Shown one piece after another: positions 1 to 5,339 of a DNA stretch of 9,618 nucleotides. Origin of the DNA: DAONBD01 sp964525485. GTDB lineage: Bacteria > Patescibacteriota > Gracilibacteria > UBA1369 > LOWO2-01-FULL-3. Both the position numbers and the translations under genes were made by a program. The stretch spans positions 1 to 9,618 of the forward strand of contig CAZGHH010000034.1 of assembly GCA_964525485.1 (NCBI GenBank). Direction: 5' to 3'. The notes beneath the pieces are model-generated. The model made no database searches and was not told the origin of the DNA. It saw nothing but the letters and a program-made list of their open reading frames with translations. The stretch's first letter is position 1. Every line of letters begins with the position of its first letter.

Positions 1-55
1 GGACTGCCGACACCACGATTTTCAGTCGTGTGCTCTACCACTGAGCTACCCCGGC
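1..55 (-). tRNA. tRNA-Phe (anticodon GAA), 3' part cut by the window edge
   Basis: Read on the minus strand from 55, the cloverleaf parts fall in order: acceptor strand GCCGGGG, linker TA, D-arm GCTC-AGTGGTA-GAGC, one A, anticodon stem CACGA, loop CTGAAAA with anticodon GAA, stem TCGTG, variable loop GTGTC, T-stem 5' strand GGCAG, then TCC at the window edge. The pieces add up to exactly 55 nt, leaving the rest of the T-arm and the acceptor 3' strand outside. The GAA anticodon reads Phe codons. The T-loop appears to start TCC, not the usual TTC. A promoter lies just upstream. Confidence 0.93.
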
Positions 56-74
56 GAGAAGAATTTACGGACAG

Positions 75-103
75 ATTTTAATGGTTTGCTTCTTCAAAGG
101 CAA
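75..103 (-). promoter_or_regulatory. Predicted sigma-70-type promoter of the tRNA-Phe gene
   Basis: On the minus strand a -35 box TTGCCT (98-103) and a -10 box TAAAAT (75-80) are separated by exactly 17 nt. Transcription would begin near 68, giving a leader of about 13 nt before the mature tRNA 5' end at 55. Box quality and spacing are good; no start site has been measured. Confidence 0.6.
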
Positions 104-145
104 ATGAATTTTCCCTTATTCTGATGACCCTCTTTTTGAATGCAT

Positions 146-177
146 AAAAAAACTCCCTTTTATGTAGGGAGTTTTTT
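146..177 (-). terminator. Intrinsic terminator, bidirectional in form, downstream of the small orphan gene
   Basis: The arms AACTCCC (151-157) and GGGAGTT (167-173) enclose a 9-nt loop. A-runs on the left and T-runs on the right give a T-tract after the hairpin in either direction. It lies 18 bp after the stop codon of the minus-strand gene at 195-395 and before the promoter of the downstream tRNA-Phe gene, so its main role is probably to end the small-gene transcript. Confidence 0.85.
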
Positions 178-194
178 GTAAATTGAAAGGACAA

Positions 195-395
195 TTAAGC
201 TTTCTTCAACATTGGAAGACCTGTTCTCTTGTTCTCAACTACTTTGCGTCCTTCTGGCATTGCTTCCAAAGCATCCTTTGGTTTTACCTCGCGAGCGAAG
301 TAGTAGATTGTTTGTTTTCTGCCACCACGTAGAGTTACATCTTTTGTGTGGAGGTAGTAGGTTTGCCCTTTGCTGTTCTTGTGTGCGTAAGCCAT
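195..395 (-). CDS. Small basic conserved-looking protein of unknown function (66 aa)
   Basis: I cannot name a function. The chosen start is the ATG at 393-395, giving a protein that begins MAYAHKNSKGQTYYLH. The same frame can be extended 23 codons to a TTG at 464, but that extension runs through a strong hairpin and looks like leader, not protein. The protein is strongly basic: 15 Lys/Arg against 6 Asp/Glu. It has an aromatic-rich stretch YYLH (13-16), a turn LRGGR (22-26) and IYYF (30-33), which would fit a small beta-sheet domain. The tail is KRTGLPMLKKA. There is no signal peptide, membrane segment or Cys pair. From memory, small proteins of this look occur in Patescibacteria genomes as uncharacterised proteins, which I could not check. 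The charge would suit nucleic-acid or ribosome binding, but that is a guess. It appears monocistronic, between a leader hairpin and a terminator, and has no Shine-Dalgarno site. Confidence 0.75.
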   Translation of the reverse strand: MAYAHKNSKGQTYYLHTKDVTLRGGRKQTIYYFAREVKPKDALEAMPEGRKVVENKRTGLPMLKKA

Positions 396-416
396 AGAAT
401 TATGGGTTAAGAAATA

Positions 417-451
417 AGCCAACCTGAAGCCTACCTGATAACAGGTTGGCT
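417..451 (-). promoter_or_regulatory. Strong inverted repeat in the leader of the small orphan gene, with an alternative internal hairpin
   Basis: Perfect 10-bp arms AGCCAACCTG (417-426) and CAGGTTGGCT (442-451) enclose a 15-nt loop. On the minus strand the hairpin is followed by TTATTTCTT, a moderate T-rich tail. It may therefore terminate the methyltransferase transcript ending at 509, or attenuate transcription into the gene starting at 395. A smaller hairpin, ACCTG-TTAT-CAGGT on the minus strand (433-446), uses part of the same arm, so the two folds exclude each other. A consensus -35 hexamer TTGACA (483-488, minus) lies upstream, but I see no convincing -10 at normal spacing. Confidence 0.6.
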
Positions 452-508
452 GTAAAGATCCCAAAAATAGATTACTCTAATTTGTCAACAGATTTGAGTT
501 TTGATGGT

Positions 509-1195
509 TTAAGCTGTTTTGTTCTGTTTAGCCAATATAAACCCAAATCTTCTATCATATCTAGACTGAGATATTCCAGTCTGGAAGCCATTTTTTTCGA
601 GTATACTTTTTAATTCTTCTCTCCTCATTGAATCATCAAATTCATGAAATTCTATATATACGATCTTTATCTTGGCAAAATCTTCTTCTGTTAAATTTCT
701 CAAAATTTCGAATTCCGCACCTTCACAGTCAAGTTTCACAACATCCACTTTTTCGTGATTTCTTAGTATCTTTTGCAATGTTGTTGTTTGAATTTTTTTG
801 TCTGAAATCTTGTTTTCGGAGTTATAAAACGAATGATTGTGGGAATCGTTATTTATATTTAAGACTCTAATTTCTTCTTTTCCTCCAACTGCTAGATTTT
901 TTGGTTGAATGTTTTTCGCATTATTCAAATAAATGTTCTCTTTGAGTAATTTGTAATTGGCTTCGGACGGTTCAAATGCGAGAATTTTTACATTTGTATT
1001 AAGCGTGGAGACGTATATTGAAAAACATCCTATATGGGCTCCAATGTCTACTATAAGACTCTGTGCGGCTTTTATATCGTCATCAATTATATTGTATTCC
1101 CGATCCGTAAATATCTCTTCGAAAACAGATTCATCAGCTTCCGAAATTGTGTTAATTGAAACTTCTTTATTTAAAATTTTGATACGTCTAATCAT
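509..1195 (-). CDS. FkbM-family SAM-dependent methyltransferase
   Basis: This is a 228-residue class I methyltransferase of the FkbM family, whose members methylate hydroxyl groups on sugars, polyketides and cell-surface glycans. The SAM-binding motif I is VDIGAHIGCFS (49-59). The acidic residue ending strand 2 is in AFEPS (73-77). The family's central signature DVVKLDCEGAEFEIL is at 151-165, preceded by TTTL (137-140), and IVYIEFHE (178-185) follows. Length is typical for a single-domain FkbM protein. No signal or membrane segment is seen, so it is probably cytoplasmic. It starts 13 bp after the mscL stop codon and probably shares its transcript; AGAGA before the ATG is only a weak ribosome-binding site. 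No glycosyltransferase or sugar-nucleotide genes lie nearby, so the substrate cannot be inferred from context. Confidence 0.9.
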   Translation of the reverse strand: MIRRIKILNKEVSINTISEADESVFEEIFTDREYNIIDDDIKAAQSLIVDIGAHIGCFSIYVSTLNTNVKILAFEPSEANYKLLKENIYLNNAKNIQPKNLAVGGKEEIRVLNINNDSHNHSFYNSENKISDKKIQTTTLQKILRNHEKVDVVKLDCEGAEFEILRNLTEEDFAKIKIVYIEFHEFDDSMRREELKSILEKNGFQTGISQSRYDRRFGFILAKQNKTA

Positions 1196-1208
1196 TTTTA
1201 TCTCTATT

Positions 1209-1610
1209 TTAGCTTACTTTCCCGTCTTTAAATTTACTCCTGAAAAATATTTTCAATACTACAAATATGGTAAGAGCGACTATGAAAAAATTTATAATGT
1301 TATTAATAAAAACTCCGTATCTTATTACTGGCGCAGATGCGGCCTCTGCTTCTGCCAATGATGCGAATGTTTGTTCTGAGAGGTTTATATACAATTGTGA
1401 AAAATCCACATTACCTAAAATTTTCCCTAAAGGTGGCATAACTATGTCTTTTACAAGAGATTGAACGATACTATTGAATGATGCTCCAATTATGATTGCA
1501 ACACCCAAATCTACTACATTACCTTTTACTGCAAAGGTTTTGAATTCCTCAAAGAATCCTTTTACATGCTTGTGTATCACTTTCTTTTTTGATGTTTTTT
1601 TATCTGGCAT
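1209..1610 (-). CDS. mscL: Large-conductance mechanosensitive channel MscL
   Basis: MscL is a homopentameric inner-membrane channel that opens under membrane tension to release solutes during hypo-osmotic shock. The family signature is clear: FKTFAVKGNVVDLGVAIIIG (23-42) begins the pore-lining helix TM1, followed by SLVKDIVMPPLG (51-62). The second helix TM2 covers about 98-122, starting RYGVFINNIINFF. The connecting periplasmic loop (about 63-97) contains an Ala/Glu-rich stretch. Two features differ from E. coli MscL: a Lys-rich N-terminal extension of about 18 residues (MPDKKTSKKKVIHKH...) and a tail of only about 12 residues after TM2, too short for the usual cytoplasmic helical bundle. 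A GTG at codon 11 could be a shorter start. It is the first gene of a probable pair with the FkbM methyltransferase, under the promoter at 1635-1662. Confidence 0.96.
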   Translation of the reverse strand: MPDKKTSKKKVIHKHVKGFFEEFKTFAVKGNVVDLGVAIIIGASFNSIVQSLVKDIVMPPLGKILGNVDFSQLYINLSEQTFASLAEAEAASAPVIRYGVFINNIINFFIVALTIFVVLKIFFRSKFKDGKVS

Positions 1611-1634
1611 AATTTACTTGTTTAGTATAAAGCT

Positions 1635-1662
1635 ATTATAAGATATTTAATTTTTAATACAA
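1635..1662 (-). promoter_or_regulatory. Predicted promoter of the mscL-fkbM pair
   Basis: On the minus strand a -35 box TTGTAT (1657-1662) and a perfect -10 box TATAAT (1635-1640) are separated by 16 nt. Transcription would start near 1628, giving an mscL leader of about 18 nt without a Shine-Dalgarno sequence. The 57-bp gap to the divergent flavoprotein gene must also hold that gene's promoter, which I could not place with confidence. Confidence 0.6.
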
Positions 1663-1667
1663 TTTTT

Positions 1668-2885
1668 GTGAAAGTAGGTATTATTGGAGCCGGGGCTGCA
1701 GGGCTTATGTCTGCGGCTTCAGCGTTAGAATATGGAAGGGTTGGTGATGAAGTTATTGTCTTTGAAAAAAACTCTTCGGTTGGGAAAAAGATTCTTATTA
1801 CCGGAGGTGGCAGGTGCAATGTAACCACCGGTATTAACGATATCAATGAAGTTTTAAAAAAATATCCGCGTGGGGAGAAATTTTTAAGTTTTGCAATGCA
1901 TCAATTCTCTCCATTTGATATGTATAAATGGATTGAGAGACATGGTGTGAAGTTAAAAATTGAGGATGATAAAAGGGTCTTTCCCAAGTCAAATAATGGT
2001 GCTGACATAGTTGGAATTTTTGAAAAAATATTAAAAGATAAAAGATGCAAATTAATGCTAAACACTTCTGTTAGCAGTATTAAATCGGGCAAAAATAAGT
2101 TTATAATTAATTCAAAATTTGAAGTAAATAAATTGATATTGAGTGTTGGAGGAAATGCTTATGCTACGACAGGCTCGACTGGTGACGGGTATGTTTTTGC
2201 AAAAAAATTCGGGCATACAATAACTTCATTGGCTCCAAGTCTGCATGGATTTTCAATCACTGAAAAATGGCCAAAGAGACTCGCTGGATTGTCTTTTTCA
2301 AATGCAAAAATTAAATTATCCGCTTCAAAAAATCATGAAACTAATCTTCCTTTTATTTTTACTCATACCGGACTAAGCGGGCCTGGAGTTTTTGTTTTAT
2401 CATCACTTACCGCGCATGAAAATTTAAATAATAAAAAAATAAGAATCGATTTTTTGCCAGACGTTTCGTATGAAAATTTAAGAACAAAAATTGAATCTGA
2501 TATAAAAGCTCATCCAAATAAAAAATTCGCTAATACTCTTGATAATTTTCTTCAAAAATCTTTTGCTGACGCAATTTGTGTAGAAGTTAATATTGGCTTG
2601 AGTAAGGTCAATTCTCAAGTTCCGAAAAAAAATTTAAATCATGTTGTTGAATTTTTAAAAAATTGCGAACTTACTATTAGCGGGAATATACCTGGCGAAG
2701 AATTCGTTACCGCTGGTGGAATTTCTCTAAATGAAGTGGATAGTAAAACTATGGAATCGAAAAAATGTCCCGGGTTTTATTTTGCCGGAGAGATTTTGGA
2801 TGTTGATGCTTTTACCGGAGGGTTTAATTTACAAGCCGCTTGGTGCACGGGAAGGCTTGCCGGGAAATCAGCTGTTACTTCTTAG
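1668..2885 (+). CDS. BaiN/HI0933-family FAD-dependent oxidoreductase (YhiN-like flavoprotein)
   Basis: This 405-residue flavoprotein belongs to the HI0933/YhiN/BaiN family (TIGR00275 type). Members bind FAD; the reaction is unknown for most, though BaiN of clostridia reduces bile-acid intermediates. The N-terminal Rossmann motif GAGAAG (7-12) is followed by the ribose-binding acidic residue E33 in VFEKN. The family motif TGGGRCN is at 45-51. Further signatures are ATTGSTGDGY (166-175), FTHTGLSGPGV (231-241), VTAGGISL (347-354) and the C-terminal FAD-contact block GEILDVDAFTGGFNLQAAW (374-392). The length is normal and the frame intact. The start is a GTG directly before KVGIIGAGAAG, which leaves no room for a different start. 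No Shine-Dalgarno site is seen. The last 18 nt overlap the end of the convergent glycerate kinase gene. The substrate cannot be predicted. Confidence 0.93.
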   Translation: MKVGIIGAGAAGLMSAASALEYGRVGDEVIVFEKNSSVGKKILITGGGRCNVTTGINDINEVLKKYPRGEKFLSFAMHQFSPFDMYKWIERHGVKLKIEDDKRVFPKSNNGADIVGIFEKILKDKRCKLMLNTSVSSIKSGKNKFIINSKFEVNKLILSVGGNAYATTGSTGDGYVFAKKFGHTITSLAPSLHGFSITEKWPKRLAGLSFSNAKIKLSASKNHETNLPFIFTHTGLSGPGVFVLSSLTAHENLNNKKIRIDFLPDVSYENLRTKIESDIKAHPNKKFANTLDNFLQKSFADAICVEVNIGLSKVNSQVPKKNLNHVVEFLKNCELTISGNIPGEEFVTAGGISLNEVDSKTMESKKCPGFYFAGEILDVDAFTGGFNLQAAWCTGRLAGKSAVTS

Positions 2886-4142
2886 TATGATCGCTATGTC
2901 TCCAACATTCGTTCCTGACGGACCGGTTTTTAATAAACAGTTAAGTTTCTTCAAACAGTTGTAAGAATCGTTTGTGTCCAAATATTTTTTTATATTTATT
3001 TTATCTTTTTTAATTTGTTCAATAGTTTTTTGGCTTATAATTGCACCAGCTATAGGCTCATCAGTAACTCCATCAACTCCGTCTGTCGCCAAGGTCATAA
3101 ATACAGCGTTTTTAGGCAACGACTTGGCGCTTGATAGAGCCATTTCTTGATTTCTTCCGCCTTGCCCTTTGCCTATTATTTTTACGACTGTTTCTCCTCC
3201 GAAAATTGATATTTTCCCTGGCTTAGATTTTTTGAAAATTTTTGCTGGCATTCTTTTTGCCTCGCCTTTCATTTTATCTATAAAAATTTCTACTTTGTAT
3301 CCCTGTCTTTCTGCAAATGACTGCAAATGTTTGAGTACAACTCTGTTGCTGCCTATTATAAAATTCTGGATTCTTTTTTTGTCTATTTTTTTCGGGCTCT
3401 CATTGTTTTTGATTATCTCTATTATTTTTTCATCGTCTATATTGTATTTCTTTAGAATTTTTAATGCATCCTCCACCTTGCTTTTATCTGCAACTGTAGG
3501 ACCTGATGCTATACTTTCGATTTTGTCGCCAAGAACATCTGAAATGTATAAACCAATCAGTTTTGCTTTTGTATTGGCTGCCAGTCTTCCTCCTTTAATT
3601 GCGGAAATATGTTTTCTTACAGTATTTATTTCATGAATATCGGCTCTTGATGCTAAAAGTTGTTTTGTTAAATTTGTCTTATCGGCGAGTGATAAGCCTT
3701 CTGTTGGGAGTGGCATAAGCGCTGATCCTCCTCCGCTGATTAAACATATCAACAAATCTTTGTCTGTTGCTTTTTTAGCTATATTTAAAATTTCTTTGGC
3801 TCCTTTTAAACCATTCTCATCGGGATATGGGTGAGCTGCTTTGTTTACGCGGATGTTTCCAATTTTACTGGTAATCGCAACTGGCACATTAATCACTCCA
3901 TCTTTAATTTTCCCTTTGAATAAGGCATTAATAGCTTTTGCCATTTTATATGTTGCCTTTCCTGCGCCGACTACATAAATATTTTCTATTTCTTTTAGAT
4001 TTGAAATTGAAGTTTTTTTAAAATTATTTTTTATTAAATTCTCTGGTTGCAAAAATTCCAAGGCCTCTTCAGCCATTTCAACCAAAAACTTGGCTTCGCC
4101 AAAATCTTTTAATTTTAAGAGTTGTCTTTTGTTTTTTATCAT
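2868..4142 (-). CDS. Glycerate 2-kinase (MOFRL/GckA/TtuD family)
   Basis: The enzyme phosphorylates D-glycerate with ATP to 2-phosphoglycerate, which enters lower glycolysis through enolase. The 424-residue protein has both family domains. The N-terminal DUF4147-type domain carries VGAGKATYKMAKA (58-70), the glycine loop GGGSAL (137-142), SDVLGD (201-206) and ASGPT (212-216). The C-terminal MOFRL domain carries FGGETVV (314-320), GKGQGGRNQEMAL (324-336), ATDGVDG (352-358) and TGPSGTNVGD (406-415). No key motif is missing. Its ATG overlaps the stop of the upstream reductase gene as ATGA (4139-4142), so the two are probably translationally coupled and act in sequence. There is no Shine-Dalgarno site, which fits coupling. 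Family members known as hydroxypyruvate reductase TtuD in older annotations share this fold, but these motifs match the kinase. Confidence 0.95.
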   Translation of the reverse strand: MIKNKRQLLKLKDFGEAKFLVEMAEEALEFLQPENLIKNNFKKTSISNLKEIENIYVVGAGKATYKMAKAINALFKGKIKDGVINVPVAITSKIGNIRVNKAAHPYPDENGLKGAKEILNIAKKATDKDLLICLISGGGSALMPLPTEGLSLADKTNLTKQLLASRADIHEINTVRKHISAIKGGRLAANTKAKLIGLYISDVLGDKIESIASGPTVADKSKVEDALKILKKYNIDDEKIIEIIKNNESPKKIDKKRIQNFIIGSNRVVLKHLQSFAERQGYKVEIFIDKMKGEAKRMPAKIFKKSKPGKISIFGGETVVKIIGKGQGGRNQEMALSSAKSLPKNAVFMTLATDGVDGVTDEPIAGAIISQKTIEQIKKDKINIKKYLDTNDSYNCLKKLNCLLKTGPSGTNVGDIAIILRSNS

Positions 4143-5113
4143 TTGTTGACAATTGAAACAGGCTCTTGCCCTTCAATCAAAACTCCTATGATGTTTTTTG
4201 CTGCAATTTCCGACATCTTGTTTCTAGCTTCCCAAGTTGCTGAAGCGGTATGAGGTGTCATGACAACATTATTACATTTTTCAAGTCCGTCTAAACGTTT
4301 TGGTTCAGCTTCAAACACATCCATAGCAGCTCCACCTATCACATTGTTTTGTAAGGCTTCCAACAAAGCCACTTCATCAACAACAGGTCCGCGAGCTGTA
4401 TTAATCAATAGAGCTGTTTTCTTCATTTTTGCCAATCTTTCCTTATTAACAATGTGTTTTGTTTCACCACATAATGGAACGTGTACGCTCAAAACATCTG
4501 ATTCTTCAAATAATCTATCGATCGTGACTCTCTCCCCTAAATCATCTTTTGGGCCTTCTCCTGGAGTACAATTATCAACGAAAATAATTTTACAATCGAA
4601 TGCGGCTTTCATCATTTCTGCGTATTTTTTCCCAATCCTGCCATATCCCAAAATCCCAAGTGTTTTTTGATAAAGTTCAGTGCCAAGCATGTACATCGGA
4701 CCCCATCCTGGAAATTCGTTCGCTCGCATAATCCTGTCTCCTTCCGGAACTCTTTTTGCCAATGACATAGTGAGAGCCATCGCGTGTTCTGCTGTTGACT
4801 GAGTAAGAACATCTGGAGTGTTCCCAACTTTTATTCCTCTACTTGTAGCGTCGGGGACATTAATATTGTCATATCCTACAGCAAAATTTGAAATGATTTT
4901 TAAGTTTGGAGCTAAATCCATTATTGAGCCGTCGATTTTGTCACTTAAAATAGTTAAAATTCCGTAACAATCTTTTATTTCCTCTTTTAATTCTTCTTGT
5001 GAAATTGCTGAAGACTCCTGTCTGATTTTTAAATCAAAATATGGTTCAAGTAATTTAAGACCTGGTTCTGGAATTAGACGTGTAACAAATACTTTCATTT
5101 TTTTTGATTCCAT
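4139..5113 (-). CDS. gyaR: Glyoxylate/hydroxypyruvate reductase (D-isomer-specific 2-hydroxyacid dehydrogenase, GyaR-like)
   Basis: This 324-residue cytoplasmic enzyme of the D-2-hydroxyacid dehydrogenase family should reduce glyoxylate to glycolate and hydroxypyruvate to D-glycerate. The Rossmann nucleotide loop is GYGRIG (156-161), and an Asp (D180, in FVDN) ends the second strand, which favours NADH over NADPH. The catalytic triad is R241 (NTARG), E270 (FEAEP) and H288 (TPHTAS), the same numbering as archaeal GyaR enzymes as I recall it. Other family blocks are SNFAVGYDNI (75-84) and GNTPDVLTQSTAEHAM (97-112). The start could be the ATG at 5111-5113 or a second ATG five codons later (MKVFVTRL); neither has a Shine-Dalgarno site. 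The adjoining glycerate 2-kinase makes hydroxypyruvate/glycerate the likely physiological substrate pair. Phosphoglycerate dehydrogenase is less likely, because there is no ACT domain or serine-synthesis neighbour. Confidence 0.92.
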   Translation of the reverse strand: MESKKMKVFVTRLIPEPGLKLLEPYFDLKIRQESSAISQEELKEEIKDCYGILTILSDKIDGSIMDLAPNLKIISNFAVGYDNINVPDATSRGIKVGNTPDVLTQSTAEHAMALTMSLAKRVPEGDRIMRANEFPGWGPMYMLGTELYQKTLGILGYGRIGKKYAEMMKAAFDCKIIFVDNCTPGEGPKDDLGERVTIDRLFEESDVLSVHVPLCGETKHIVNKERLAKMKKTALLINTARGPVVDEVALLEALQNNVIGGAAMDVFEAEPKRLDGLEKCNNVVMTPHTASATWEARNKMSEIAAKNIIGVLIEGQEPVSIVNK

Positions 5114-5167
5114 TTTGGTTGTGAAAAAGAATAATTTGAGCAGCTATTCACTGCCCCATGTGTACTC

Positions 5168-5196
5168 ATTTAATCATATATTTATAAATTTCACAA
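5168..5196 (-). promoter_or_regulatory. Candidate promoter of the reductase-kinase operon
   Basis: On the minus strand TTGTGA (5191-5196) and TTAAAT (5168-5173) are separated by 17 nt. Each box matches only four of six consensus bases, so the call is moderate. Transcription would start near 5161 with a leader of about 48 nt. One copy of the 14-nt repeat (5182-5195) covers its -35 box and spacer, a position suited to a repressor. Confidence 0.35.
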
Positions 5197-5338
5197 TATT
5201 TGTTTCTGATGGCGAGTGACTTTTGTTTTATTTCCAAAAAATACGCGTAAAATTCCGCCATTGTTTGATAGAATTATATCTGTTAGTCGTTGATTTTCAT
5301 ATATTTTATGTTATAATATAATTATTATAAATTTCACA
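5182..5338. repeat. Pair of 14-nt direct repeats (TTATAAATTTCACA) in the divergent intergenic region
   Basis: The identical 14-mer TTATAAATTTCACA occurs at 5182-5195 and 5325-5338, with the same orientation and a 129-bp gap. The first copy overlaps the candidate promoter of the glycerate operon. The second lies between the -10 box and the start of the citrulline hydrolase gene. Such paired placement suggests binding sites for one regulator controlling both genes. The rest of the 226-bp region (5114-5339) is AT-rich and shows no open reading frame or RNA gene that I can recognise. Confidence 0.55.
5290..5317 (+). promoter_or_regulatory. Predicted promoter of the citrulline hydrolase gene
   Basis: A -35 box TTGATT (5290-5295) and a perfect -10 box TATAAT (5312-5317) are 16 nt apart. 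The -10 lies inside one arm of an inverted repeat, TTATAATA (5311-5318) and TATTATAA (5323-5330), with a 4-bp centre. This may be an operator, although the AT-richness makes chance palindromes likely. Transcription would start near 5324, about 16 nt before the GTG. Confidence 0.55.
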
Positions 5339-5339
5339 G

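Noticed and set aside
396..464. 23-residue N-terminal extension of the small orphan protein from a TTG at 464
   Set aside because: It would translate through the strong hairpin, and the ATG at 395 gives a compact protein beginning MAYAHKNSKG. The extension looks like leader sequence.
957..1464. Plus-strand frames antisense to mscL and the methyltransferase gene
   Set aside because: They are shadows of two clearly identified genes and have no motif or start signal of their own.
2868..2885. 18-nt overlap of the flavoprotein and glycerate kinase genes as a sign of frameshift or misannotation
   Set aside because: Both C-termini are complete for their families. Short tail overlaps of convergent genes are common in compact genomes.
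3169..3636. 155-residue plus-strand hydrophobic reading frame
   Set aside because: It lies wholly antisense to the glycerate kinase gene. The hydrophobicity comes from the complement of Lys/Glu-rich coding sequence; there is no independent start signal or family motif.
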